NCBI GenBank assembly: GCA_002420185.1
Contig: DIHO01000011.1
Span: 82,668 to 146,667, forward strand
Direction of reading: 5' to 3'
DNA: 64,000 bases
Source: Opitutales bacterium UBA5694
GTDB taxonomy: Bacteria; Verrucomicrobiota; Verrucomicrobiia; Opitutales; Opitutaceae
Every line of letters starts with the position of its first letter. The first letter of the stretch is position 1. The notes beneath the pieces are model-generated. The model was not told the origin of the DNA and did no database searches. It saw nothing but the letters and a program-made list of their open reading frames with translations. Positions 37,069 through 46,897 of the stretch are shown one piece after another. The translations under genes and the position numbers were made by a program.

Positions 37069-37695
37069 ATGGACATCTCCCGTTGGCTTTTTACTTTCTT
37101 ACTGGCAATTGTCCTCTTGGGCTGCAGTGATTCCAAAACTGACACGAATTCTGCAAACAGCACCGCTTCCCAGGCTTCTAAGAAGACTTTAGCTCACAAA
37201 GACGCCCTACCTTCTATCCCTATTGAATTTATCATGGACTCTGCGTTAAATGGAAACGTAGAAGCCATTAGCTTGGCTCTCGAGGCCGGAATCGAACCCA
37301 ACATAGTCGACGAAAATGGGCGAACACCTCTGATGCTTGCGGCCTTCAATGGTCATACTGAGATCGCTGAAAGACTGTTGGAAGCGGGAGCTCGCTTAGA
37401 TTTGCGAGACAGCACTAACCGCACCGCTTTCATGTTCGCCTGCACCGGATCCAATCTAAAACTGATAACAATCCTTCATCGACGCGGTGCAAGCGTGAAC
37501 GATATCGATTCACACGAAAGCTGGACACCCTTGATGTTTGCCGCTGCTGAAGGTCATCACGACGTCGTGCAGTATTTGCTGGACAACAACGCCGATCCCA
37601 ACGCCGCGGATGTCGATGGTGAAACCGCGGCAATGTTTGCACAATCCAGAGGTTTCCCCGAAATAGCGGCCATGATCCAAGCACGGATGAAATAA
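37069..37695 (+). CDS. Ankyrin-repeat lipoprotein
   Basis: 208-residue envelope protein. The signal peptide ends in the lipobox VLLGC, putting the lipid anchor at Cys19. After a Ser/Thr-rich linker come about five ankyrin repeats (GRTPLMLAAFNGHTEIAERL, then LEAGARLDLRDSTNRTAFMF, then SWTPLMFAAAEGHHDVVQYL). It is transcribed divergently from the giant cupredoxin protein, 127 bases away. A partner-binding role in the periplasm is inferred; the partner is unknown. Confidence 0.9.
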   Translation: MDISRWLFTFLLAIVLLGCSDSKTDTNSANSTASQASKKTLAHKDALPSIPIEFIMDSALNGNVEAISLALEAGIEPNIVDENGRTPLMLAAFNGHTEIAERLLEAGARLDLRDSTNRTAFMFACTGSNLKLITILHRRGASVNDIDSHESWTPLMFAAAEGHHDVVQYLLDNNADPNAADVDGETAAMFAQSRGFPEIAAMIQARMK

Positions 37696-38358
37696 AGCGT
37701 TCAGCGAAGTCATCGAGTCGCTAATTCAAAAATTTATTTATAAATACGTCGATCGCGTTCATACGTTAGATCCGGGTTCATACGATCTTTGCTATTCTCG
37801 CCATCGCATTATTCGTCGTTTGGCACCCTTGGGAGAATAGTTAAAAGGACGGGATATTTTGACGCTATTGGACTTTTAATTATCGTCCCTTTCGTAGAAT
37901 AGTCCTGATTCTGCTTCGGGCGTTTCCTGAGTGGCCCATTTAGATCAGCGGGGAATAGAGTTACCCAGTCGATAGTTCGACAACTTTTCACCAATCTTCT
38001 GCAGCTTTGTTTCCTTCTATTGTGTACGTAAATCGGAGCAAAGAGCTTATCACTATTGGCACAGGCTACGCCGGAATAGAAATTGCTGCCTTTATGGCGT
38101 AAGCACATTTCGGAGGGTACTCATCGACAAGTCCGAATTTGCCCTTCTCCTACGCGAGCTAACAAAACGGCAATGTTAAACGAAAAAGAAAAGTGACTTT
38201 TGCCAACCATGCGACAACTTTTTAGATGCCTCTATCGATTTTTATTATTCGTCGATCATAAAGTGCGATGGAATTGACAGGACACTTTTTCCTCCCGGAC
38301 GATACTAATTCAGTTTTTTTATCGCTCAGACGAACCGGACTTTTACGATGCTGGGTAA
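37696..38358. other. Intergenic region without supported gene
   Basis: 660 bases, rich in stop codons. A short hydrophobic stretch (HTIFAILAIALFVVWHPWEN) occurs at about 37777-37836 on the plus strand without a usable start. Nothing else is interpretable. Confidence 0.5.
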
Positions 38359-38850
38359 GTGATTCCCCTCGTCTACGGTTTTGGTCCCTACGAAAAGTAT
38401 AACCATAATGTGTCCACAGATATCATTCGGGAGATCAATCGTTTAAAACTAGCGAGAGGGATCGTTTTTGAAGTTAGGTTCGATCCTAACCAGTTCATAG
38501 CAGCGTTAGAGCGTCATCAACCCACAGTGATCATCGGAATCGGGCAACATCCTCTGGCTAGAAAAATCCGAATTGAGCGACGCGCCCGGAATTGGCATGA
38601 GTCGGCCTACTCTAACGGTAAGCCAATTGAAAGTTATGGTCCTGAATTCCGGTATACATCTCTCAAGATTCCCAAATCCAAGGAGACCACTATCACTTAC
38701 AATGCAGGTGGCTATGTGTGCAATTATTCTATGTACTTGATGTGTCGGGAAGCTGAGAAGATGAAAGCTAAATACGCGTTTCTACATGTGCCAATCCATG
38801 TGGATATTCAACGGATCATAGAACTGTTCAAAACGGTTCTTGGAAGATAG
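38359..38850 (+). CDS. Short pyroglutamyl-peptidase I-like protein (C15)
   Basis: Cysteine peptidase family that removes N-terminal pyroglutamate. All three catalytic residues are identifiable: Glu73 in RIERRARN, Cys121 in YNAGGYVCNYSMY, and His143 in FLHVPIHVD. At 163 residues it is about 45 shorter than typical Pcp (about 205-215). The N-terminal VYGFGPYEKYNHNVST matches the family's TGFGPF...NPS start, so the missing length is internal. Start is GTG. It may be active or a reduced relative. Confidence 0.75.
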   Translation: MIPLVYGFGPYEKYNHNVSTDIIREINRLKLARGIVFEVRFDPNQFIAALERHQPTVIIGIGQHPLARKIRIERRARNWHESAYSNGKPIESYGPEFRYTSLKIPKSKETTITYNAGGYVCNYSMYLMCREAEKMKAKYAFLHVPIHVDIQRIIELFKTVLGR

Positions 38851-39005
38851 CTAGTCGGCAAGCCTGAGGGTCCCAATAAAAGGAGACCTAATTTGGTAAA
38901 ATAGATGGCCGCTCCGTTGTCCCTGCCCTCTAAACGAAATCTAGTACACTCCTCAAAGTGCTTTTTCCTCCTGATATCCCGTCGCAACAGAGACTTTTGA
39001 AGAAC

Positions 39006-40658
39006 CTAATTCTTCGCCAGTTCGGCTTCTCGGATCTTCTTGAAATTTGCTGAAATCTCTATCGCTTTTAGTCGATCTGCTTCACTGTAATCCCAAAACT
39101 CCTGCACAACAGTTTCGCACTCTGGATAGTGAGAGCCATCATCTCCGATATCTTTCCGAAGCTGAGCAAATTGAGCTTTGAGATCGTCGCGGATCTTCTT
39201 GTACTTGGGAACGTAGTACACGTTTCGAAGTTCCTGTGGGTCTTCAATGAGATCATATAATTCCCATGCGGGTGGTGTTTGATATTCCCCTTTGTAGTTT
39301 GCTCCGTAGAAATAGATGAGCTTGTGCGTCTTGGTACGTATTGCCATTTCACCTGGGTTGTCGTGATGGGCCATATGCATCCAATAGCGGTAATAAGTCG
39401 CGGGCTTCCAGTTTGCGGGTTCTTTCCCGGTTTCACAGATCGAACGGAAAGACTTTCCTTGATACTCCTTGGGAGTCTTCACGCCGGCGTAGTCCAGCAT
39501 GAGAGCAGGATAATCAACATTTTCGATTAGAGCATCGCTTCGAATTCCAGCTGGTATTTCCTTAGGGTAGCGTACGATAAACGGCATACGAGCCGATTCA
39601 TCATAGGCCCACCGCTTGTCTTGATAGTCTTTTTCTCCAAGCCAGAAACCCTGATCACCGGTATAAATAATCACCGTATTATCGTATAGGCCTTCCGCCT
39701 TCAGGTAGTCGAAGAGTCGCTTCAGATTGTCATCGACACCCTTAACGCAACGAAGGTACTTTTTAAGATAGCCTTGGTACGAAATGCGGGTAGTCTCTTC
39801 TTCGGTGGCCAACGCGGGGTCGTAGCCGGCAGGGAATTCTTCAGGAAATTTGGCGAATAAATGAGTGGCATACGATCGCCGAGGATTCCGTTTTCCGATG
39901 GAGGTGCCAATGTGAGGCATAAGCTCGTCTTGCCATCCGCGAGTGGCCAGCGAGCCAAAAGTGTTCGGTACGTCGTAGAGCGTTTCCGGTTCTGGAACGG
40001 TGACATCGGCTAAGTAGGATTGATATCTCGGGGCATTTTCAAAATAGTCGTGCGGAGCCTTGTACTGATGGCAAACGAAGAAGGGCTTGTTGGGGTCGCG
40101 TTGATTTCTAAACCAGTCCAAAACGGAGTCGGTAATTGCATCAGATGAATGCTCGCCCATATGGGTAACGACGTTTTGAGGCCATGGCCGATCACCTTGT
40201 ATCCGAAATTCGGTGTCAAAATACTTTCCTTGACCAGGCAGCACTTTGTAGTAGTCGAAATTCGGTTCCTGTTTTAGGTGCCATTTTCCGATGACTGCTG
40301 TTTGGTAGCCAGCTTCGCGCATTAGGATGGGCAGTGTTTGCTTGTCAGGCATAATACTTCCACCCAAGTCAAATACTCCGTTGTTATGATTATAGAGACC
40401 GGTAATGATATTCGCTCGGGATGGCGTGCAAATAGAATTGGTGCAGAACGCGTTTTCAAAGAGGACCCCCTCTTCCGCCAGTTTATCTATGGTGGGCGTG
40501 GGATCTAGTTCCTTGAGCAACGTCGCATAGGCCCCAATAGCTTGGGCCGTGTGATCATCAGACATTATAAAAAGAATGTTCGGTCGATCCTTGCCACTTA
40601 AGCTAAACAGCGTAGGAACTAGCGCGACGAGCGCGAATGCGAGTTGGTTAGATTTCAT
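39006..40658 (-). CDS. Secreted sulfatase (CTPSR), glucosamine-6-sulfatase-like
   Basis: 550-residue S1 sulfatase. Signal peptide residues 1-22, metal ligands D34-D35 (MSDDHTAQ), formylglycine Cys77 in CTPSRANIITGLYNHNNGVF. TGDQGFWLGEKDYQDKRWAY is the second metal/His region, followed by a Pfam-DUF4976-like C-terminus. The NHNNGVFD segment resembles the N-acetylglucosamine-6-sulfatase-type subgroup, but substrate is not certain. It lies 57 bases downstream of the giant cytochrome/ThuA gene, so probably in the same operon. Confidence 0.92.
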   Translation of the reverse strand: MKSNQLAFALVALVPTLFSLSGKDRPNILFIMSDDHTAQAIGAYATLLKELDPTPTIDKLAEEGVLFENAFCTNSICTPSRANIITGLYNHNNGVFDLGGSIMPDKQTLPILMREAGYQTAVIGKWHLKQEPNFDYYKVLPGQGKYFDTEFRIQGDRPWPQNVVTHMGEHSSDAITDSVLDWFRNQRDPNKPFFVCHQYKAPHDYFENAPRYQSYLADVTVPEPETLYDVPNTFGSLATRGWQDELMPHIGTSIGKRNPRRSYATHLFAKFPEEFPAGYDPALATEEETTRISYQGYLKKYLRCVKGVDDNLKRLFDYLKAEGLYDNTVIIYTGDQGFWLGEKDYQDKRWAYDESARMPFIVRYPKEIPAGIRSDALIENVDYPALMLDYAGVKTPKEYQGKSFRSICETGKEPANWKPATYYRYWMHMAHHDNPGEMAIRTKTHKLIYFYGANYKGEYQTPPAWELYDLIEDPQELRNVYYVPKYKKIRDDLKAQFAQLRKDIGDDGSHYPECETVVQEFWDYSEADRLKAIEISANFKKIREAELAKN

Positions 40659-40714
40659 CTTGTTAAGCTAAATTGACGGTTTTTGAGGACAGAAGCTGAC
40701 TTATTGCTAGTTGA

Positions 40715-43700
40715 TTAAAGATCGAAATCGGTCACTCTAAGATTTTTCTTCTGCCAGTAGCCTTCCTCGCTCTGGAAGCCATACATTGAAGCCTTGAAGT
40801 CGCCCACAACGTCCACATTCGCTCCATCTTCAGGGACAGGAATGCCCACGGCCCAAAGGGCTCCATTCACGATCATGCGTCGAGTGCCCTCTGCTTCCAG
40901 ATCGTTGGACGAGCCCATTGTCGTCGTGAAGACCTTACCTTTTTCCCCCCCGGGGATTTGGTAGCTCTTTGTCCATGCGACTGGCATCATTGGGTCGTTC
41001 TTATGGAAGCCCTCTTCTTTCCCGTACCTTGGAACTCTTTCGTAAGGTCCTGGACCAACCGCTGAATGTTGCTTGCCCATTCCTGCCACGACCTCTCCCA
41101 ATACGATTGGTTTGCTATCACCAGGAAGTGGCAAAGGAACTCCGTAAACGTCGGTTGGACCCCATATGTCGCCTTTGCCAATGCCATTGCCGATTTCGTG
41201 GTTACCTACCAAAATACCGCGAGTACTTTCGTGCTTGTGCCAACCGTGATGGCTCACCCAAGTCGAGCCTAGAACTAATTCACCAAACCCGTTTTTCCAG
41301 GCTTTCTTTTCGCCGCTGTAGTTGAAACTATAATGCACGTACCTAGAATTCTTGTCTTCAATATTGAAGGCGTGGGTTGCGGTTCGCAATCCAATCACGG
41401 GTTTTCCCAACTTCAAATAGTCGTCGATCTCTTTCATCTGGTTGTTTGGCAAATCTCTGAAACGAGTAGCGATGATCATCAGATCAGCGGTGCGCAACGC
41501 TTCCAGACCAGGAAGGTTATTTCCAAAGTTGGGATCGATCAATCCTGGCTCGCCCGGATGCTGTGCATAGAGGACGGTGCAGTCGAAACCATGGCGCTGT
41601 GAAAGAATCTTACCGAGTTGCGACATCGCCTCTTCGGAACGGTACTCTTCGTCTCCTGAGATAAGGACAATGCTCTTACCCTTCCCAGATCCAGACTTGC
41701 CAGGATAGGATTGCCACTGCTTGGCAGCAGAACCCGTTACCAATCCTTTCGGAAAAGGATGCTCCTTCAGTATCTCATCAACCATATAAAAATTTTGACG
41801 TTCTTTGGTCGCCTCTCGAACCGCAGCTACTTTTTCGGGTTTAATGGCTTTCGCCAGCGCTTTCTTGTCACCAAATTTGGCTCTCACATAAGTGAGTACT
41901 CCCGCGATTTCCTTATCGTTAAGCATGCCCCCAAAACCGGTCATCGGCGGGACACCGGTAGTTGGGTCGTAAGTCCTTCCGGCCACTTCGATAGCTCCCC
42001 AAAGTCCCTTCAGGACGATCTTGATCAGTCGTTCGTCCTCGCCCATGACCCACTCATTCGCATTCAACGGCGGGTAAATGTTTGGAATCGTCCCTTTACC
42101 ATTGGCAGCATGGCAAGTCTTGCAGTGAGCATCTCGATGATAGACCTCTTCACCCAGTCGGTAGAGCTCAAGGTCATCCTTCGAAAGATTAATTTGCTCA
42201 ACCCTAACTTCGCCTTGTTTCCTGTCGTAGAATTCAAAATTCCCTGCTAAAAATTCCTTCGCAGAATGGTTGCCCGCGAGATTTAGTTTTCCCGACTCAT
42301 AGAGAACCTTGGCATCATCTTCGAGAGTGGTAAAAACGGCTTCGTAGGCCCTTCCCATCCATTTAGTTACGGGTTTCTTGAGACCTTCCAATGCGATTTC
42401 TGCCCCTTCCTCGTTGTTCTGCCAAGAGGACGCAACAATCGCTTCCAAGCGAACGCGAGGATGCACATCTACCGCGGCTTTCATAAAAAGATCATGACTG
42501 TTGGGAATCTTATCGTAAGTGTATCTCAAAACACGAACCGCTCCCGACCTAACCTTATGATCCTCATGATTGAGACAAAGCTCAAGAATCCCCTGATCTA
42601 CTTGGTTTTGACCCCAGGTTGCCCAAAGCGCCTCCAGAAGATTGCGGCCATAGTTCGAATCATTTTTATCCAGTCCTCGAACCCATTTTTTAACGGCGGG
42701 AATCACCTTGTTCGCTGGGTGTCCTCGAATCTCACGACGAGTCCGATACCGAGTGCGATACTCGTGTTCTTTCAGATTTTCCAGTAGTTGGCTGACAGAG
42801 GCTCCTGCCACCTGAACGGGTTTGACAAGGGGTCGCGATGGATACGTAACCCTGTAGATTCTACCGTGATCGGAGTCGCGATTAGGGTCGCGAGCACTGT
42901 GTTGCATATGGCCAATTAGCGGGTTGTGCCAGTCCACAATGTAAAGCGATCCATCAGGGGCGAACTCCATATCTACCGGTCGGAAATTCGGATCAGTCGA
43001 CATGATCAAGTCCTGCTTTAGCTCACCCGTAAATCCCGCACCATCTTCTACGACACTGTGGTGCTTCGTACCCAAAAAGCCGATCGTGTTGTTGATAAGA
43101 AAGTCCCCCTGAGTGTCTTCCGGAAAGTGTCGTGAAGAAACGAATTCGGTTCCCGAAGTGGGCCGTACACGGTGCGTGGTAAACTGTGCCAGTTTTTCGA
43201 TTTCCTGTCCGTGTGGTATTTTTGCTGACAATGGCAAAGACCACCAATTCGCTCCTCCGGACGCGTCAGAAAGGAAGGTTTGGCCGTAGTCGTCAATAGC
43301 GACACCCCAAGGATTGGATACGTCAACTTGCATGAAACGCTCGAGTTTCCAATTCTTCGGATCGAAACGCCACAACCCGCCATCCGTCATGTACTCTGGA
43401 CCGTAGGGTGTTTCGACTGCCGAGTGAAGGAATCGTCCCTCGTTCATATAGATCCCACCCGAGGCGTCAGCCAGAAAGGCGGATATCGAATGGTGAGTGT
43501 CGTGGGAATCGAATCCGTGAACGAGGATCTCCACACGATCAGCCCGGTCGTCCCCATCATCATCAACTAGGAGCGAAAGATTGGGCTGGGTCGCCACATA
43601 AACCCCTTCAGGAGCAAGTTCGAAACCAATTGGCATATGTAGCCCATCTGCAAACACCTTCTGTGTGTCTGCGCGACCGTCATTATTGGTATCCTCAAAG

Positions 43701-44968
43701 ATGAGAAGCTTGTCGTTGGGCAGTTCGGCCCCTGGCCGGTAGTGAGGGTATGAGGGAATGACTGCGACCCAGAGGCGTCCTTGGTTATCGAAGGTCATCT
43801 GGACGGGATTGCGAAGATCCGGAAATTCTGCTTCCGAGGCGAACAAGTCAATTTTGTAGCCCTCTGGAAGAGTGAACTGATCGATTGCTTTGTCTACATC
43901 GAGAAACTCGATCGGTCGATTGTAGTTCGTCTTAACTTCGGTAAGCGGACGGGTGGCGTTATCGTCAACGGACTTACCGGCCGGAGCACCCAGGGCGACG
44001 TCGTGAATCCTTCCGTCGCGCAATTCAGTCATTTGTCTAATCTTCTCGATCTCCTCTGGATAGTTTACATTTCCGTAAGGCTTGTAGCGGCGGCCGTAAA
44101 CGTGAACACCATTCAGAATTTGGTAATCGTTATTCCAATACCAGTTCTTGTCCTTAACCGCTGTATACATCGCATTGCGGGAGACCATTTCCTCAGGTTC
44201 AAACTCCCCATAGAGCGAGCCGATGAGAATCTTGGAAAGATTGCGGTATCCTTCGTCGTTGAGCGCAAAACCGTTTATCGTCTGCGGGGTCTTCTCTTTT
44301 TCGTAAAGTTGCTTGGTCGGGTTGAACAGATCGATAAAACCAATATTTCGAGCTTCAGCCACGCGCTTAACAGCATCGGTATAGGCAGCAAGGCGGATGT
44401 TTTCTTCTTTGCCGTCGGGTAGATCTTGTTCGACTGAGAGATCCTCAAATGCGATGGGAGATACGAGCACGAGTTGCGGTGCGGACTGCCCGTTGTATTT
44501 CTGCTTCAAAGAGTGCAATACAAACGCATCTAGCTCGTCGCGAAAGTCATCAACCTTGTCAAGTCCATCGAAGGATTCGTTGTAGCCGAAAAAAGCGATA
44601 ATGGTATCAGCTTTCAATTCTATCAGCCACTCGTCTGGAGAGGGATAATGCCCAATTCCCAAGTGAGTCTGGCGTCCTGGATGAAACTTTTCCGCACCTG
44701 GAAAGGCCCACTGTGTTTCACGCGACGGATGAGGTCTAAATCCAGGTGTGTCTCCCGGTTTGCTGAGGTTGCGAACGATAAGCGCCTTGTTTGGGAACTG
44801 GCGATGTAGGTCCGTTTCAAAATGAGGAAAGTAGAGCATACGCTCACCTAGCCCGTTTCCAATGATGACGATGCGTTCGCCCTCTTCGACATCTAAAGGC
44901 AATGAGGTTGCCGACGCATTCCAAATGAGAAGGCCAACAAAAACTGATAAGATGATCCTCGGCAGCAT
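40715..44968 (-). CDS. Giant SGNH/PVC-propeller/HEAT/cytochrome c/ThuA fusion
   Basis: 1417 residues from the ATG at 44966-44968, which opens a signal peptide (MLPRIILSVFVGLLIWNASA). An upstream ATG at 45025 adds 19. Order of domains: SGNH-like (about 30-260; IVIIGNGLGERM, FFGYNESFDG), propeller (about 370-720; FASEAEFPDLRNPVQMTFD, FEDTNNDGRAD, VDWHNPLIGHMQHSARDPNR), HEAT-like (about 740-910), c-type cytochrome with CKTCH at 949-953 and PPMTGF as axial-Met candidate, then a ThuA-like domain (about 1095-1400). It has the same core as the 33645 protein but a haem instead of copper, plus a fused ThuA. Probable periplasmic oxidase/dehydrogenase of a sugar (inference). The SGNH nucleophile (GNG, not GDS) and His (GFALND) are missing. 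Confidence 0.9.
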   Translation of the reverse strand: MLPRIILSVFVGLLIWNASATSLPLDVEEGERIVIIGNGLGERMLYFPHFETDLHRQFPNKALIVRNLSKPGDTPGFRPHPSRETQWAFPGAEKFHPGRQTHLGIGHYPSPDEWLIELKADTIIAFFGYNESFDGLDKVDDFRDELDAFVLHSLKQKYNGQSAPQLVLVSPIAFEDLSVEQDLPDGKEENIRLAAYTDAVKRVAEARNIGFIDLFNPTKQLYEKEKTPQTINGFALNDEGYRNLSKILIGSLYGEFEPEEMVSRNAMYTAVKDKNWYWNNDYQILNGVHVYGRRYKPYGNVNYPEEIEKIRQMTELRDGRIHDVALGAPAGKSVDDNATRPLTEVKTNYNRPIEFLDVDKAIDQFTLPEGYKIDLFASEAEFPDLRNPVQMTFDNQGRLWVAVIPSYPHYRPGAELPNDKLLIFEDTNNDGRADTQKVFADGLHMPIGFELAPEGVYVATQPNLSLLVDDDGDDRADRVEILVHGFDSHDTHHSISAFLADASGGIYMNEGRFLHSAVETPYGPEYMTDGGLWRFDPKNWKLERFMQVDVSNPWGVAIDDYGQTFLSDASGGANWWSLPLSAKIPHGQEIEKLAQFTTHRVRPTSGTEFVSSRHFPEDTQGDFLINNTIGFLGTKHHSVVEDGAGFTGELKQDLIMSTDPNFRPVDMEFAPDGSLYIVDWHNPLIGHMQHSARDPNRDSDHGRIYRVTYPSRPLVKPVQVAGASVSQLLENLKEHEYRTRYRTRREIRGHPANKVIPAVKKWVRGLDKNDSNYGRNLLEALWATWGQNQVDQGILELCLNHEDHKVRSGAVRVLRYTYDKIPNSHDLFMKAAVDVHPRVRLEAIVASSWQNNEEGAEIALEGLKKPVTKWMGRAYEAVFTTLEDDAKVLYESGKLNLAGNHSAKEFLAGNFEFYDRKQGEVRVEQINLSKDDLELYRLGEEVYHRDAHCKTCHAANGKGTIPNIYPPLNANEWVMGEDERLIKIVLKGLWGAIEVAGRTYDPTTGVPPMTGFGGMLNDKEIAGVLTYVRAKFGDKKALAKAIKPEKVAAVREATKERQNFYMVDEILKEHPFPKGLVTGSAAKQWQSYPGKSGSGKGKSIVLISGDEEYRSEEAMSQLGKILSQRHGFDCTVLYAQHPGEPGLIDPNFGNNLPGLEALRTADLMIIATRFRDLPNNQMKEIDDYLKLGKPVIGLRTATHAFNIEDKNSRYVHYSFNYSGEKKAWKNGFGELVLGSTWVSHHGWHKHESTRGILVGNHEIGNGIGKGDIWGPTDVYGVPLPLPGDSKPIVLGEVVAGMGKQHSAVGPGPYERVPRYGKEEGFHKNDPMMPVAWTKSYQIPGGEKGKVFTTTMGSSNDLEAEGTRRMIVNGALWAVGIPVPEDGANVDVVGDFKASMYGFQSEEGYWQKKNLRVTDFDL

Positions 44969-45130
44969 AGGACGTATTGATTTTAGGTAGTGATTGATTG
45001 AATGGAAAATTTGAAAATCGAGCAACGATTATTCCTTCTTTTTGATTGGTTCGAGAAAGAATTGGTTTTTTGGCACTTACGATTTGTATTTCTTTAAGGG
45101 AGCGTAGCAAACTTGAAACATAAAGAAGAT

Positions 45131-45265
45131 TTAGCCATGATAATGGGTAGAGGGTATTTGCTCGGGCACATGGGCTTCTCGATAAGCTCGCGGAGTGACA
45201 CGCACTAGGTGGGAGAATACAAAAACAAGAATAAATAGAACAGTTAAAAACGATTGTATCGACAA
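45131..45265 (-). CDS. Possible small membrane peptide, unrecognised
   Basis: A 44-residue frame from a TTG at 45263-45265 has one strong membrane helix (SFLTVLFILVFVFSHLVRV) then a hydrophilic tail. It lies 43 bases behind the sulfatase at 45309 on the same strand. No family recognised. The frame continues upstream through the sulfatase as an out-of-frame shadow, so chance is possible. Confidence 0.22.
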   Translation of the reverse strand: MSIQSFLTVLFILVFVFSHLVRVTPRAYREAHVPEQIPSTHYHG

Positions 45266-45308
45266 AATTCTATTTCCCGTCGAAATTCTAACGAAAACCG
45301 ACTGACTC

Positions 45309-46646
45309 CTACTTCGTGTCTGCTCTTTCACCGACCACTCGTGAGTAGTCAATTGCCCTCCCCTGCTCCGGATATGAATCCAAGATGGCTTGAAGTGACT
45401 TACGAGCTCGTTTGGCGGCACGACTGGATTTTTCTGGATCAAGCACTCTCTTTTCAAGAACGTCTTCCTGCGTATCGTAAAGGTCCCCGTTGCCGTATAG
45501 TTTGTATCGTTTATCCCGTGCGTAGCGCACTTCCCAATGACGATATTTATTGTCGAAGCTTTCCGCGTAAGGTCTTGGGAAATAGTATCCATAAATCCAC
45601 TCTCTCTCAGTACCTTCTTGGCCAAGACAATGGGGCCAGAAACTGATTCCATCTCCATCGGAAATTTTCTTTGGCGGCATCCCGGCTGCATCGATTATGG
45701 TAGGGAAAAAATCGGAAAATGCGATCAATTTGTCGCTTACTTGATTTTCAGGAATCCTTCCGGGCCAATTTACAATGAGCGGAACGTGGGTTCCATGATC
45801 TTTAGTATACCCTTTACCGCCCTGGAGTGGAGCTCCATCGAAGATCGACGTTAGATCCGCATTCGTTCCATTGTCGCTCGTAAATATCACTAGCGTATTC
45901 TCCCTTACTCCAGATTCCTCAAGCACATCAACCAAACGACCCACCAGAGAATCCAGGTAGTTGACCATGTCGATAAAATTGGCCTTGTCGTTCTTGTTGT
46001 TTAGGTCGCTACTATTGGGAGCCGGCGGAAAGGGATTATGCGGCAGGATCATAGGATAATAAGCGAGAAACGGCGTATTCGAACCGGCTTGCTCCTCGAT
46101 AAAATCTTCGAGGAAGCTCGCACAAATGTCAGGACCGTAAGCTCCTTCCGGCAAATCGAGAATTTCTCCATTCAGCTCCAAGGAAGGATTCCAATATCGG
46201 GCTCGTTCTGTGTTGGGGGTGTTCCATAAAAGATAGGAGTCGAAACCAGCTTCCTCGGGTGAAATACCCTCGTCATCCAGGAGGAGCTGCCACTTGCCGG
46301 CTACGGCGGTTGCGTAACCCTGAGTTTTGAAATGATTAGCAAAGGTCGGTTCACCCTTTGGATAGACTCCAAAATCGAAGTAATTGAACACATTTGATTT
46401 GCCAGACATCAAATTTACCCGACTGGGAGTACACAAGGGCGTGGAATGACAGTTCTCAAACCGTACTCCTTCTGCTCCTAGGGCATCCAGCCGGGGAGTT
46501 GAATACTCTTTGCTTCCGTAGCTACTGAAACACTCGTATCCAACATCGTCTGCCATAATCAGAAGAATGTTCGGCGGAGATTCGCTTGCGATGGCTACGT
46601 TAAGAAACACCAGAAATGCGGAACTAATCACGATGGATAATTTCAT
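45309..46646 (-). CDS. Secreted sulfatase (CTPSR), paralogue A
   Basis: 445-residue S1 sulfatase. Signal peptide 1-20, metal ligands D33-D34, formylglycine Cys72 in LCTPSRVNLMSG, then GKWQLL where most sulfatases have GKWHLG, and SDNGTNAD near residue 255. FDSYLLWNTPNTERARYWNP is shared almost word for word with the sulfatase at 48374, so the two are paralogues separated by an iduronate-sulfatase-like gene. Confidence 0.92.
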   Translation of the reverse strand: MKLSIVISSAFLVFLNVAIASESPPNILLIMADDVGYECFSSYGSKEYSTPRLDALGAEGVRFENCHSTPLCTPSRVNLMSGKSNVFNYFDFGVYPKGEPTFANHFKTQGYATAVAGKWQLLLDDEGISPEEAGFDSYLLWNTPNTERARYWNPSLELNGEILDLPEGAYGPDICASFLEDFIEEQAGSNTPFLAYYPMILPHNPFPPAPNSSDLNNKNDKANFIDMVNYLDSLVGRLVDVLEESGVRENTLVIFTSDNGTNADLTSIFDGAPLQGGKGYTKDHGTHVPLIVNWPGRIPENQVSDKLIAFSDFFPTIIDAAGMPPKKISDGDGISFWPHCLGQEGTEREWIYGYYFPRPYAESFDNKYRHWEVRYARDKRYKLYGNGDLYDTQEDVLEKRVLDPEKSSRAAKRARKSLQAILDSYPEQGRAIDYSRVVGERADTK

Positions 46647-46897
46647 TTGGTCTAAAATCTGACTTCTCGATGACGTATATTCATAAAACCGTCAAATTCA
46701 CAGTTTTACTTTTTTTAATTTTTTCCCATTACTTTTCATTATGGCATAACTGCATTCGAAAAACTCAATGTCTTACATACTAGCACTAGACCTAAGGTTA
46801 TCTGCTAATTACGCCGCGAATCTTTGAAGCGGTTTTTTCCGCGGTTCCTTTTTGCCTCGGTGCGAAGCCGCTTCTACATCTTTAGCCGACTAGAAGG

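Noticed and set aside
37809..38108. 99-codon minus-strand frame
   Set aside because: Composition is not protein-like and there is no family resemblance.
45131..45691. 186-codon minus-strand frame overlapping the end of a sulfatase
   Set aside because: Its first two thirds are an out-of-frame shadow of the sulfatase; only the last 44 codons are kept as a weak candidate.
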